Shown piece after piece: positions 1 to 7,435 of a DNA stretch of 20,149 nucleotides (position 1 is its first letter; the number at the start of each line of letters is the position of its first letter). The position numbers and the translations under genes are program-made. The stretch is taken from positions 1-20,149 of the forward strand of contig JAYVTS010000326.1 of assembly GCA_043788645.1 (NCBI GenBank), in the 5' to 3' direction. Below the pieces are notes generated by a model, which saw only the letters and a list, made by a program, of their open reading frames with translations, made no database searches and was not told where the DNA came from. The stretch is from CANIZL01 sp043788645 (lineage in GTDB: Bacteria > Verrucomicrobiota > Verrucomicrobiia > Limisphaerales > UBA9464).

Positions 1-531
1 TCATGGCGACAATATCGGTGCGCCCGAACATCAATTAGGCCAAAGCTGACCCGATCCGGTTTGGCCTATTACCCCGAAATCCCGGGCAATTGCCTAACAC
101 GTTTGGCCTATGACCTTCGTTTACGAGACAAAAGCCAAACGTCTTTGGCCTAGCACAAACTTCGTAACCCTTGTCGGTTGTCTACGTAGCAGTGGATCAA
201 CCACTTATGAAACTACGTGCGATTTCACCCAAGCTTGAAGCCAGGATGCCCCAAGTCAATGGACCGATTGCCGCCGGACGGCCTTCGGTCCTCCCCGTCG
301 CCAGAATTCAGTCTCCGGAGGCTAGGATAAGCCAGGGCTCGCGCCGCCACAAAGTGTTCCGCCCGAATCCCAAGGCGCGTTTGCTCGACCCAGGCCGAGA
401 GGTGCTCCGGTTTCACCATTTTGAGCTTCGGACCGAACAGACTTACGTTTACCCCTTCGGAAACAACCCACCGAAATTCCATCGCCCGATTCTTGACCAA
501 ACGGTCAAATAACCTATTCTTCGGTACTGAA
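1..531. other. Gene-poor left end with short repeats
   Basis: No open frame here is convincing. A + strand frame (171-512) and a minus strand frame (stop at 225, ATG possible at 482) overlap each other, have no visible ribosome site and match no family I recognise. Positions 36-152 carry four perfect copies of a 9-bp site, and 183-219 can fold into a two-part stem-loop; both are listed separately. A minus-strand gene could begin with the ATG at 4-2 and run off the left edge. In that case the stretch would be a divergent intergenic control region, but this cannot be tested within the window. Confidence 0.5.
36..152. repeat. Phased TTTGGCCTA repeats
   Basis: The 9-mer TTTGGCCTA occurs at 60-68, 102-110 and 144-152, so starts are exactly 42 bp apart. 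A perfect inverted copy (TAGGCCAAA) lies at 36-44. Degenerate copies are visible at 88-96 (direct, 6 of 9) and 131-139 (inverted, 7 of 9). The DNA between the copies is not conserved, so this is a set of spaced sites and not a simple tandem repeat. Pairs 36-44/60-68 and 134-139/144-149 can form hairpins. The function is unknown; binding sites for a regulator are the simplest reading. Confidence 0.7.
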
Positions 532-1788
532 ATGCAGGCTACAGTCTCTGTCTCATCTCGGGCCGAGCAATCGGCGAAACTGGACGCAGCACACGACCTA
601 AAGGCCTTTCGGCCCGCCGGACAAGGGTTTTGGCACGAGGTGCCGGACGTGTTGTGGAATGATTGGAAGTGGCAGCTCAAAAACCGCGTCACCACGCTGG
701 CTCAATTAGAGCAACTGCTGCCTACACTCACTCCAGAAGAGCGGGCCGGAGCCCTGCTCGCCGGAAAATCCAAACTCGCGGTCGCCATTACCCCGCATTT
801 TTTCAATCTGATCGATCCGGCCGACGAACACTGCCCGATTCGCCGCCAGGTCGTGCCGCGGATTGAGGAGACGGAGACCGCCGGCTGGGAAATGGCGGAT
901 CCGTGCGGCGAAGATTCTCACTCGCCGGTCCCAGGTTTGGTCCATCGCTATCCGGATCGAGTGCTGTTTTTGGTCACGGACCGATGTGCCGCCTACTGCC
1001 GCTATTGCACCCGCAGTCGATTGGTGAGCAACGCGAGTGGGTATGATTTTCACCCCGAATTTGACCGGCAAATTGCCTATATCGCGGCGCATCCAGAGAT
1101 CCGCGACGTGTTGTTGAGTGGCGGTGATCCGCTGCTGCTGAGCGATGATAAGCTCGAATCGTTGCTGACCCGACTCCGGGCAATCCCGCATGTCGAATTT
1201 CTGCGGATCGGGACCCGTATTCCCGTGTTTTTACCCCAGCGTATCACGCCGGAACTGTGTGCGATGTTGAAGCGGTTTCATCCGCTTTTCATTAGTTTTC
1301 ACAGCAATCATCCCCGTGAATTGACCACCGAGGTCCGAGACGCGTTAGGTCGTTTGGCGGATGCGGGTATTCCGTTGGGCAACCAATCCGTGCTGTTAAA
1401 ACACGTCAACGATGACGTCGAGGTGATGAAAGCCTTGGTTCAAAAACTCCTGATGTGTCGCGCTCGCCCGTATTACCTTTACCAATGCGATCTGATCCAA
1501 GGGAGCGCCCACCTTCGTGCGAGCGTCAAAAAGGGATTGGAAATCATGGATGGACTTCGGGGGCACACCACGGGGTATGCGGTGCCTCAATATGTCATTG
1601 ATGCACCGGGCGGAGGCGGGAAGGTGCCGATCAATCCGGGTTACATTCTACGCCAGGACGATGAGCGGGTGATGATTCGCAATTTTGAAGGTCGGATCTT
1701 CGAGTATCCAGAACTCGGCGCGAAAACGGTGCCGCCTTTCTTGCCCATGGGAAATTCGTTTCTCCCCGATTTGGGCGGGAAAGATTGA
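532..1788 (+). CDS. kamA: Lysine 2,3-aminomutase, radical SAM/PLP
   Basis: Predicted to interconvert L-lysine and L-beta-lysine using a [4Fe-4S] cluster, S-adenosylmethionine and pyridoxal phosphate in the cytoplasm. The 418-residue product has the radical SAM motif CX3CX2C (C152, C156, C159), the SGGDP motif (196-200) and the GGGGK motif whose lysine (K364) should bind PLP. Both aspartates that bind the substrate amino group in the clostridial enzyme are present: D320 in YQCD and D357 in VIDAPG. In glutamate 2,3-aminomutase these are Lys and Asn, so lysine is the better substrate call. The C-terminal Zn-binding cysteines of the clostridial enzyme are absent. ATG 532 was chosen because the family-like WNDWKWQL segment begins near residue 42; an in-frame TTG at 421 would add 37 residues of doubtful value. 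No strong ribosome site is visible. No beta-lysine acetyltransferase, efp or epmA gene is adjacent, so a role in osmolyte synthesis, lysine breakdown or EF-P modification stays open. Confidence 0.88.
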   Translation: MQATVSVSSRAEQSAKLDAAHDLKAFRPAGQGFWHEVPDVLWNDWKWQLKNRVTTLAQLEQLLPTLTPEERAGALLAGKSKLAVAITPHFFNLIDPADEHCPIRRQVVPRIEETETAGWEMADPCGEDSHSPVPGLVHRYPDRVLFLVTDRCAAYCRYCTRSRLVSNASGYDFHPEFDRQIAYIAAHPEIRDVLLSGGDPLLLSDDKLESLLTRLRAIPHVEFLRIGTRIPVFLPQRITPELCAMLKRFHPLFISFHSNHPRELTTEVRDALGRLADAGIPLGNQSVLLKHVNDDVEVMKALVQKLLMCRARPYYLYQCDLIQGSAHLRASVKKGLEIMDGLRGHTTGYAVPQYVIDAPGGGGKVPINPGYILRQDDERVMIRNFEGRIFEYPELGAKTVPPFLPMGNSFLPDLGGKD

Positions 1789-1912
1789 GAACCGAGTCGA
1801 ACGACGAATCGACCTTCCGACCTCTATTTGACGAGTTGGATCGGTGGATCGTTGAGGCATTTCTTGCGGATCGACCCCACCGCAAAATCGTCGTCTTACC
1901 CCTATCCAGGAC

Positions 1913-2986
1913 GTGACAGCGGCCGGACTCGTCCGATCCTGCGGCGTGCATTCCAATAAAAGTTTCCGACTGCGTCGCGCCGTTGGGGTCGCCTGCCTCA
2001 GCGTCACCGCTGCCCTTCGTCTCGTCGCTTCGCCCGTGGGGGAGATGACGGACGCGGCCAAAAATTTGCTGAGCGCCTTGACGCCGGAACAACGGGCCAA
2101 GGCCACGTTTTCCGCCGAAGCGGATGAACGCCAGAATTGGCATTTCATTCCGAAAGACCGCCTCGGTCTCACGCTCAAGGAGATGACCCCAGCCCAGCGT
2201 CATTTGGCCTACGGACTCTTGAATTCTGGTTTGAGTTCGAAAGGCTATCTGAAGGCGACCACCATTATGTCCCTCGAACAAATATTGCAGGAAATGGAGG
2301 GTCCGGGGCGGAAGTTTCCCCGGGACCCGGAGCTCTATCATTTCAGCGTGTTTGGCGCCCCTGACGTGCATGGCACTTGGGGATGGCGAGTGGAGGGGCA
2401 CCATCTTTCGTTGAATTTTACGTTAGTGGATGGCGCATTTGGGGCCTGCACTCCGAGTTTCATGGGAACGAATCCGGGAGAAGTGAAGAACGGTTCACGC
2501 GCCGGTTTGAGAGTATTGGGAGCGGAGGAAGATTTGGGCCGTGCGCTGGTGAAATCCCTGGATGAATCGCAACGGGGCGAGGCGGTTTTTAGTAAAATTG
2601 CTCCCGAAGATGTCGTGACGGGCGCGGCCCGAGTGGCCGCGATAACGAATACGGTCGGGGTGTTCGTCGGACAAATGAACGCGGGCCAGCAGGCGATTGT
2701 GGATCAGTTGCTCCGGGAATATTGCGGGCGAGTACGACCCGATTTGGCTTCCCTGGACTTAGCTCAAATTGACGCCGCGGGCCGGGACCGGATCCGCTTT
2801 GCCTGGGCGGGCGGTTTCGAAAAAGGTGAGAAACATTATTATCGGCTCCAAGGTCCGACCTTTTTGCTGGAGTACGATAATACGCAGAATGAGGGCAACC
2901 ACGCGCATTCTGTCTGGCGCAACTTCGCAAATGATTTCGGGCGTGATGTGCTCAAGACGCACTTGGAGCAAAGTCACGCAAAGTGA
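1913..2986 (+). CDS. DUF3500 family protein, probably exported
   Basis: A 357-residue protein that I recognise as DUF3500. Visible family-like segments are WHFIP (76-80), RHLAYGLLNSGLSSKGY (96-112), RDPELY (137-142), GWRVEGHHLSLNFT (157-170) and the following TPSFMG. No enzymatic function is established for the family, and I do not assign one. Residues 19-22 are basic and 23-40 hydrophobic, which suggests a signal peptide, so the protein is probably periplasmic or secreted. The start is a GTG with only a weak upstream purine run (CCAGGA). It lies 124 nt after the aminomutase on the same strand, with no clear terminator between them, so co-transcription is possible but unproven. Confidence 0.8.
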   Translation: MTAAGLVRSCGVHSNKSFRLRRAVGVACLSVTAALRLVASPVGEMTDAAKNLLSALTPEQRAKATFSAEADERQNWHFIPKDRLGLTLKEMTPAQRHLAYGLLNSGLSSKGYLKATTIMSLEQILQEMEGPGRKFPRDPELYHFSVFGAPDVHGTWGWRVEGHHLSLNFTLVDGAFGACTPSFMGTNPGEVKNGSRAGLRVLGAEEDLGRALVKSLDESQRGEAVFSKIAPEDVVTGAARVAAITNTVGVFVGQMNAGQQAIVDQLLREYCGRVRPDLASLDLAQIDAAGRDRIRFAWAGGFEKGEKHYYRLQGPTFLLEYDNTQNEGNHAHSVWRNFANDFGRDVLKTHLEQSHAK

Positions 2987-2999
2987 GTAACGGACCTGC

Positions 3000-3014
3000 A
3001 CCCGACGGTCGGGT
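3000..3014. repeat. Short palindrome between convergent genes
   Basis: A perfect 7-bp inverted repeat with a one-base centre (ACCCGAC G GTCGGGT) lies between the stops of the DUF3500 gene and the zinc peptidase gene. As RNA it could fold as a 5-bp stem with a 5-nt loop on either strand. There is no U-run next to it, so it is only a weak candidate for a bidirectional terminator. Confidence 0.35.
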
Positions 3015-3032
3015 TGATTCGCTGGATTGGAA

Positions 3033-3773
3033 CTATCGAGACGAGTCGTGATTTCGGGGCAAAAGACGTCGCCCGACCGCGGTCCCGACCGTCTTAATCA
3101 ATTCAATCAGGGCGGGCAAAAGTGTCCCGACGTAGGTAAATGCAATGGCGTTGAGCATTCGACCGACGGCACGTTGCTCTCCTGGATTGATGAGGCCATG
3201 GCGTAGGAGTTCCTTGCGGGCGCGACTGCTGGCGCTGTACTCCACGGGTAAAGTGGCGATTTGGAGCAAGAAAAAGACGGTGTAGAACACGGTGCTTCCG
3301 ACGAGAAGTTCCCGAGATAACTCACCGGAAACGCACAACCCGAAAATAAAGATCAGTGCGGAGGCACTGGCTGCGAAGCTGGTCATTCCGATCATCAACA
3401 TTCGGAACCGAAAAAAACGATGGTCCAATCGGTTTTGAATTGCATGCCCCACTTCGTGAGCCGCGATCGCCACCCCCGCCACCGAGGGGCCACGGGCCAC
3501 GTCGGGTGAGAGGAAAATGGCACGACGGCTTGGATCGAAATGATCGACCATTGCGCCCGTCGTCTCGAAGAGTTCGACGTTGGCCATCCCATTACGGTCA
3601 AGGAGGATCCGCGCTGCTTGAGCGCCCGTGGTTTGACGTTCCGTGTGGACCCGAGTGTAGCGACGATTGGCAAAGTGCCGCCACGATTGGGCGAAGAGTC
3701 CCATCAGTATTCCTGGCACCGCTAACAACATCCAAGGACTTAAAGAATCAAAAGACGCAAGAATCAAAATCAT
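3033..3773 (-). CDS. YugP-like neutral zinc metallopeptidase
   Basis: A membrane-bound zinc peptidase of the Zn_peptidase_2 (YugP) family. In 246 residues it has the metal-binding motif HEVGH (106-110) preceded by VAGVAIAA, and the family-typical GAQAARILLDRNG and DHFDP segments upstream. There is a hydrophobic N-terminal helix and at least two more hydrophobic segments after the motif, so it should sit in the inner membrane. The physiological substrate of this family is not known. The ATG at 3773 was chosen because GGTGAG lies 7 nt upstream; an in-frame GTG at 3785 would add four residues. It is 106 nt downstream of the histidine kinase gene on the same strand and convergent with the DUF3500 gene. 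Confidence 0.85.
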   Translation of the reverse strand: MILILASFDSLSPWMLLAVPGILMGLFAQSWRHFANRRYTRVHTERQTTGAQAARILLDRNGMANVELFETTGAMVDHFDPSRRAIFLSPDVARGPSVAGVAIAAHEVGHAIQNRLDHRFFRFRMLMIGMTSFAASASALIFIFGLCVSGELSRELLVGSTVFYTVFFLLQIATLPVEYSASSRARKELLRHGLINPGEQRAVGRMLNAIAFTYVGTLLPALIELIKTVGTAVGRRLLPRNHDSSR

Positions 3774-3879
3774 CGACGTACTCACCAGTAGGAAAAAATA
3801 GAGCTGAATCCTAGCCCCCTTTAGGAAAGCACAGGATTTTCACGAGGCCACCGAATTTGGGATGCTTATTGAGCCTATT

Positions 3880-5331
3880 CTATTGACGTCCATGCTCATC
3901 CAATTCCGAACCAACGGGTATCCGTAGCTCGAAAACGGTTCCGCTGGGGCCACTTTGTTGGAGCGTCAGTTCCCCTCGACAATGCCGAGCCAGTTGATGA
4001 CTCAAGGCGAGACCCAAGCCCGTGCCACCCTCTTTGGTCGTGAGCCCAGGCTGAAACAGTCGGCTGCGAATCGCGTCCGGCAGGCCACCCCCATTGTCCG
4101 AAACGACCAAGGCGAGGATGGCTCGTTCAGCGGTGCCTTCGGATCGGGCTTCTAAACAAACCTTACCTCCGATCGGTGCGGCCTGCACGGCGTTGTTGAC
4201 TAGGTTTTCGAGGATCAGTGCCACCAGATTTGCGACCCGATTGCCCAATCGAGGTTGAGCTGAGCTCGACTGGGTCAATTGAACCCGCCGTTTTTGTGCA
4301 GAACCACTCGCTCGCTGTACGACCTGTTCCAATACTTCCTGAGGTGAGAGTTCATAGGAGGTCAACCCGTGCTCGTCTCGAAGCACTCGAACGACGTCAT
4401 CAATCATGGTCTTCATCCGACGAGCTGAAGTCGCGGCATCAGCGCGGTCGACGGCCACTTCGGCGGTATCGGCTGAGTTGGGGTCGGAAGCGAGACTGTT
4501 GACGAACTGTTGGAGGGCGATCAGGGGGTTTTTTAGGCCGTGTACCAAATGCGCCGTGACGGAGCCGACCGCGCTGGTCTTGGCGGCCAGGGTGAGTTCG
4601 CGGTTTGAAGCGACCAGTTGAGCGGTCTGGTGCTGCAATCGGCATTGAGCGCGAATGAGGCGGAGAAAGGTCAAACCGAGCGCCATGAGCATCGCTGCTC
4701 CAAGCAATCCGAAGACAAACCAGCTCCGCTGCCGGAGATTCCGGTCCAGGCGGACGAACTCGGCCGCCAAGCCGGAGCCGTCGAGCGTGAAAGCGGCCAG
4801 GGCGATTTCTGGATGCTCACCTGGGAGGGGCAAAAGAACTTGGAGTTGTGGGCCATCCGGTCCGTTTTGGAACTCGGCGGCCAAGGGCTGGACGGTGGCA
4901 TCTTCTTGATTGGCCTGGAGCGCGGCGAGGTGTTGAAATTGGCCCGCGGATGGTGATTTTAACCGAGGATTGTTCAGCAGAGTAACCACTAAGTGCTGGT
5001 GGGAATCGTATAGTTGAAGGCCCAAAACGCCAGGCAGTTCCGGGAGGATCAGCGTTTCTAGCAACGCCGGAATAGGATTGGCCGTGTCGGCTTCTGATTG
5101 GATGGCCAACTGTTTCTGGACGAGTGCGGCGAGTCCGAGGGCATCCCGATGCGCCAGTTGCCCACGTAGCTCGTCTCGGAATTGGGTTTGAGTTAAGCCA
5201 ATCGCCACGGCGAGAAGTGCGAGCGTCACGAGCAGGCTGCCCACCACCAGCCACGGAATTCTTCCTCGGAAAGGGAGAGCGACACCCCGCGTTGGATCGT
5301 CCGTTAGGGGCCTAATACCTTCGACCTCCAT
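3880..5331 (-). CDS. Membrane sensor histidine kinase
   Basis: A 483-residue inner-membrane kinase, expected to phosphorylate a response regulator after sensing a periplasmic signal. TM1 is at about 26-46 and TM2 at about 204-226, enclosing a periplasmic domain of roughly 155 residues that I cannot assign to a sensor family. The phosphoacceptor is H264 in HGLKNPL. The N box is ENLVNNAVQAA (375-385), the G1 box DNGGGLP (412-418) and the G2 box GGTGLGLAL (435-443). The HGLKNP form resembles NtrB/ZraS/PilS-type kinases that partner sigma-54 activators. The ATG at 5331 is 3 nt past the stop of the upstream outer-membrane protein gene, so the two are almost certainly co-transcribed. The only response regulator in the window is the NtrC-type gene at 7611-9047, its likely partner. 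No separate PAS or HAMP domain is obvious. Confidence 0.92.
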   Translation of the reverse strand: MEVEGIRPLTDDPTRGVALPFRGRIPWLVVGSLLVTLALLAVAIGLTQTQFRDELRGQLAHRDALGLAALVQKQLAIQSEADTANPIPALLETLILPELPGVLGLQLYDSHQHLVVTLLNNPRLKSPSAGQFQHLAALQANQEDATVQPLAAEFQNGPDGPQLQVLLPLPGEHPEIALAAFTLDGSGLAAEFVRLDRNLRQRSWFVFGLLGAAMLMALGLTFLRLIRAQCRLQHQTAQLVASNRELTLAAKTSAVGSVTAHLVHGLKNPLIALQQFVNSLASDPNSADTAEVAVDRADAATSARRMKTMIDDVVRVLRDEHGLTSYELSPQEVLEQVVQRASGSAQKRRVQLTQSSSAQPRLGNRVANLVALILENLVNNAVQAAPIGGKVCLEARSEGTAERAILALVVSDNGGGLPDAIRSRLFQPGLTTKEGGTGLGLALSHQLARHCRGELTLQQSGPSGTVFELRIPVGSELDEHGRQ

Positions 5332-5334
5332 GGT

Positions 5335-6585
5335 TCAAAAATCGTGTTCCAACCCGAAAGTAGCCACCTGGGCTGTGTACTGATCACCGATCCGGTTGCC
5401 GCCCTCACGTTCCCAGGTGTATTCAACATAGGCACGGTATCCGGGCAAAAATCGATACTCCAAGCGCGCCTCCGTTTGCAACGTGGTCCGCTGTCGAAGT
5501 TCAGCCAGAACGCCTCCCAGAACGACGTAAGATCGCGGATAGTCGTAGGACGACCACCGAGCGGAGAGGCGCATGGACCAAACCGCGGCTTGATACCGAA
5601 GGTTGCCTCCGACGCCTAGTCGATCAAAGTCCGTATAGCCTTCACCATTTTCCAGTCGGCGCACGTAGAATGTTCGCAATGTCGTTTGCCAGTGTCGAGC
5701 TTCGTCCCAATCCCGGCGCCACAGGAGTTCGGTGCGAAAATCATCTTGTCGCAGTCGAGTATCTGCCAGCGGCAAACCTAAGGCACTATTTTGAACTCGA
5801 TCATCAAATTCCCGATGGAGTCCGCTCATTTCAAGTTCGACCAAACCGGCCCTAATAGAACTCCAACCGAAGGTCAGCCGCGGCCCGAATTCCCAGGCGC
5901 TCGAGAGCCCAGTTGCTGGATCCGCATTTAGAAATAATTGCCGAGTGCCGACCGCCGCGAGTTCAACCCGAAATGGACCGTCGCTCGACCAGGCGATACT
6001 CGGAATAATCGTCCCGACATGAGCGGTGGCGTGGAGACTACTCAAATTCGTGGTGGTCGAATCGAAGGAACTCGTATTTATAAACTGATCGTTATAAACG
6101 TGGCGGCCCTCGAATTTGACCACCCAGTTCGTGTTGCCCCCCAGGGCGTGGCCCAGGCGCAGGTCCGAGATGAAAGTCTGCTCCTTCGTGGCTCCAGGCT
6201 CGTTGGTGAGCGGGCGAAGAGTTTTGAAATACCGGATGTCTTCCGCCGAAAAAAAGAACGTGACCGTTTGCCCGTCGGTCGGCTGTCTTAGTAGAAAATA
6301 ATCCACGCCCGTCGAGGCAAAACCGGTGCCGATTGGTTCGTGAGCAAACTCAGGATTGCTTCGATAACCGCCCCCAGCGCGCACGGTGAGTAGCGGTAAC
6401 CACAGCCCAACCCCTTCGTTCGGGGTCTCGGGAAGCGGACTGAATTCGGGGTGTCCACCCGCCCAGAGGGTGATCCCGAAGCCGACGAGACCGGTGAGTT
6501 TTTGGAGCCAGATCAGCTTCAAGCAGGGGAAATCGGTACAAGAATGGCGCTTCGTTTCATGGCGGTTCGAATGGACGCGTTCCAT
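5335..6585 (-). CDS. Predicted outer-membrane beta-barrel protein
   Basis: The function is unknown. After the first ~60 residues the protein is rich in short alternating hydrophobic/polar stretches typical of beta strands (for example WVVKFEGRHVY, WSMRLSARWSSYDY, ARLEYRFLPGYRAYVEYTW). It ends in a terminal phenylalanine (ATFGLEHDF), the usual signature for outer-membrane barrel insertion. A signal-peptide-like stretch (KLIWLQKLTGLVGFGITLWAG) is present. The start is uncertain. ATG 6585 gives 416 residues with a long n-region; TTG 6522 would place the signal peptide at the very N-terminus (MKLIWLQ). A longer frame reaching 6699 would run through the terminator at 6672-6707 and is unlikely. The gene is followed by the histidine kinase after 3 nt, which suggests that the barrel and the kinase act in one response. 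Confidence 0.7.
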   Translation of the reverse strand: MERVHSNRHETKRHSCTDFPCLKLIWLQKLTGLVGFGITLWAGGHPEFSPLPETPNEGVGLWLPLLTVRAGGGYRSNPEFAHEPIGTGFASTGVDYFLLRQPTDGQTVTFFFSAEDIRYFKTLRPLTNEPGATKEQTFISDLRLGHALGGNTNWVVKFEGRHVYNDQFINTSSFDSTTTNLSSLHATAHVGTIIPSIAWSSDGPFRVELAAVGTRQLFLNADPATGLSSAWEFGPRLTFGWSSIRAGLVELEMSGLHREFDDRVQNSALGLPLADTRLRQDDFRTELLWRRDWDEARHWQTTLRTFYVRRLENGEGYTDFDRLGVGGNLRYQAAVWSMRLSARWSSYDYPRSYVVLGGVLAELRQRTTLQTEARLEYRFLPGYRAYVEYTWEREGGNRIGDQYTAQVATFGLEHDF

Positions 6586-6671
6586 GAATCCAGATTGGGT
6601 TTTGGAAAAAGAGAGACTGACGGTGTACGTTTCTCCGCGGGAACTAGCATGAAACGGAGATGCTTCCGTGC

Positions 6672-6707
6672 AAAAAAGCCGACGGTTATCAAGAGACAAC
6701 CGTCGGC
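6672..6707 (-). terminator. Strong intrinsic terminator
   Basis: A perfect 10-bp stem (6678-6687 with 6698-6707, GCCGACGGTT/AACCGTCGGC) with a 10-nt loop is followed on the minus strand by six Ts (complement of 6672-6677). It lies 66 nt after the stop of the small secreted protein gene and before the outer-membrane protein gene. It should make the small gene monocistronic or at least attenuate read-through. Confidence 0.93.
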
Positions 6708-6773
6708 CGCTGGGAGATCAAAGAAAGGGCGAACCCGAACCGATTTTTTGGTCCGCACCGGGTCCAGTGGGTT

Positions 6774-7238
6774 TCAGCCGCCTTTCCGACCTTTACCCTT
6801 ACCGCCGCGATCACCGCCATCGACCGGGTGGGTGTCGCCCAAGGCCGCTCGGAGCGCTTTGATCTGTTCGCGGATATCGGTGCGAAGTTGCTTGGTGTCT
6901 TCCAAGAATTTCTCCCGATTCGACTTCAACTGATCTTTGATCGCCTGTTTGTCCGCTTCCGTAGCCCCGGCGAGTTTCGCGAGGAGACCTTTCTGGACAT
7001 CCGTTTGGGATTTCCGGTGGGCATTGTATTGGTCGATCAACTTCTGAAGGGCCTCCGGGACGGTGGCATTTTTCGGCACCCGGAATCCGGGCAAAAATGC
7101 AGCGCCACCATGGCCGTCGTGATGTTCGCCGACCGGGGGAGCGGGGGGCACGGATTTATCCGATGGGCCCGCGATGACCGTGAGACCGCAGGTGAGCGCC
7201 GTCCCCACCAGGGTACTTAACCGAGAGAGTGTCTTCAT
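6774..7238 (-). CDS. Small secreted His-containing helical protein
   Basis: I recognise no family. The 154-residue product starts with a signal peptide (MKTLSRLSTLVGTALTCGLTVIAG, about 1-24; given in two parts it is KTLSRLS then a hydrophobic core), followed by a proline-rich linker. A small histidine cluster (HH at 39-40, H43 in GEHHDGHGG) could bind metal. Residues 60-135 are charged and look like one or two long helices, possibly coiled coil. The tail is glycine/lysine-rich (GGDRGGKGKGRKGG). It is probably periplasmic or outer-surface. ATG 7238 was chosen because it opens the signal peptide; the frame upstream to 7289 would precede the predicted transcript start. It has its own sigma-54-type promoter (7300-7315) and terminator (6672-6707) and lies between the genes of a two-component pair. 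A chaperone or sensor accessory role like ZraP is a guess from context only; no LTxxQ motif is present. Confidence 0.75.
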   Translation of the reverse strand: MKTLSRLSTLVGTALTCGLTVIAGPSDKSVPPAPPVGEHHDGHGGAAFLPGFRVPKNATVPEALQKLIDQYNAHRKSQTDVQKGLLAKLAGATEADKQAIKDQLKSNREKFLEDTKQLRTDIREQIKALRAALGDTHPVDGGDRGGKGKGRKGG

Positions 7239-7267
7239 AAAATTTGATCGATTGCTTTGTTCTTGCA

Positions 7268-7287
7268 GGCCCGGATTCTCCGGCGCC
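7268..7287 (-). promoter_or_regulatory. 5'-UTR hairpin of the small-protein mRNA
   Basis: CCGGA (7271-7275) and TCCGG (7279-7283) pair around a 3-nt loop. Three further pairs (7268-7270 with 7285-7287) extend the stem past one bulged base at 7284. The hairpin would start about 2 nt from the transcript start predicted from the sigma-54 promoter, which could protect the mRNA 5' end. The remaining leader before ATG 7238 has no clear Shine-Dalgarno sequence. Confidence 0.5.
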
Positions 7288-7299
7288 ACAACTTCTCAA

Positions 7300-7315
7300 A
7301 GCAATCCTCATGCCA
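7300..7315 (-). promoter_or_regulatory. Sigma-54 (RpoN) promoter, -24/-12
   Basis: Read on the minus strand the site is TGGCATGAGGATTGCT. It fits the 16-base RpoN consensus TGGCACG-N4-TTGCW at every defined position but one (T for C at position 6), with the invariant GG and GC in correct phase. The implied transcript start is near 7289, 51 nt before the ATG at 7238. A sigma-54 activator gene (7611-9047) lies directly upstream, which strengthens the call. Confidence 0.85.
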
Positions 7316-7406
7316 AATGAAGAGCGGTCATAAACACTTCAAATGTTCAATGATTTGCCTCATTTTTTCCCTTGAGCGTCCCACGAGAATCGCATTTGGT
7401 GACGAT

Positions 7407-7435
7407 CACCCGGTGCCACCCGACTCGGGTGGGTG
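7407..7435. promoter_or_regulatory. Candidate enhancer site for the NtrC-type regulator
   Basis: A perfect inverted repeat CCACCCGA-C-TCGGGTGG spans 7416-7432. Next to it is a smaller one, CACC-C-GGTG (7407-7415), and one more GGGTG half-site (7431-7435). The main palindrome is 127-143 nt upstream of the predicted start at 7289, a usual distance for sigma-54 enhancers. It is not needed as a terminator for the upstream gene, which has its own at 7569-7595, and no U-run follows it. Binding by the adjacent regulator is inferred. Confidence 0.55.

Noticed and set aside
225..482. Possible 85-residue minus-strand gene in the left gap
   Set aside because: It overlaps an equally open + strand frame, has no ribosome site, and matches no family I know.
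3807..3838. AATCCT/AGGATT inverted repeat after the histidine kinase as a terminator
   Set aside because: The stem is only 6 bp with a long loop, it competes with an inner stem, and the T-run is 8 nt away.
6586..6699. N-terminal extension of the outer-membrane protein
   Set aside because: It would run across the intrinsic terminator at 6672-6707 and precede the signal peptide by about 100 residues.
7416..7432. Palindrome as terminator of the response regulator gene
   Set aside because: No U-run follows it on the minus strand, and a better terminator lies at 7569-7595.
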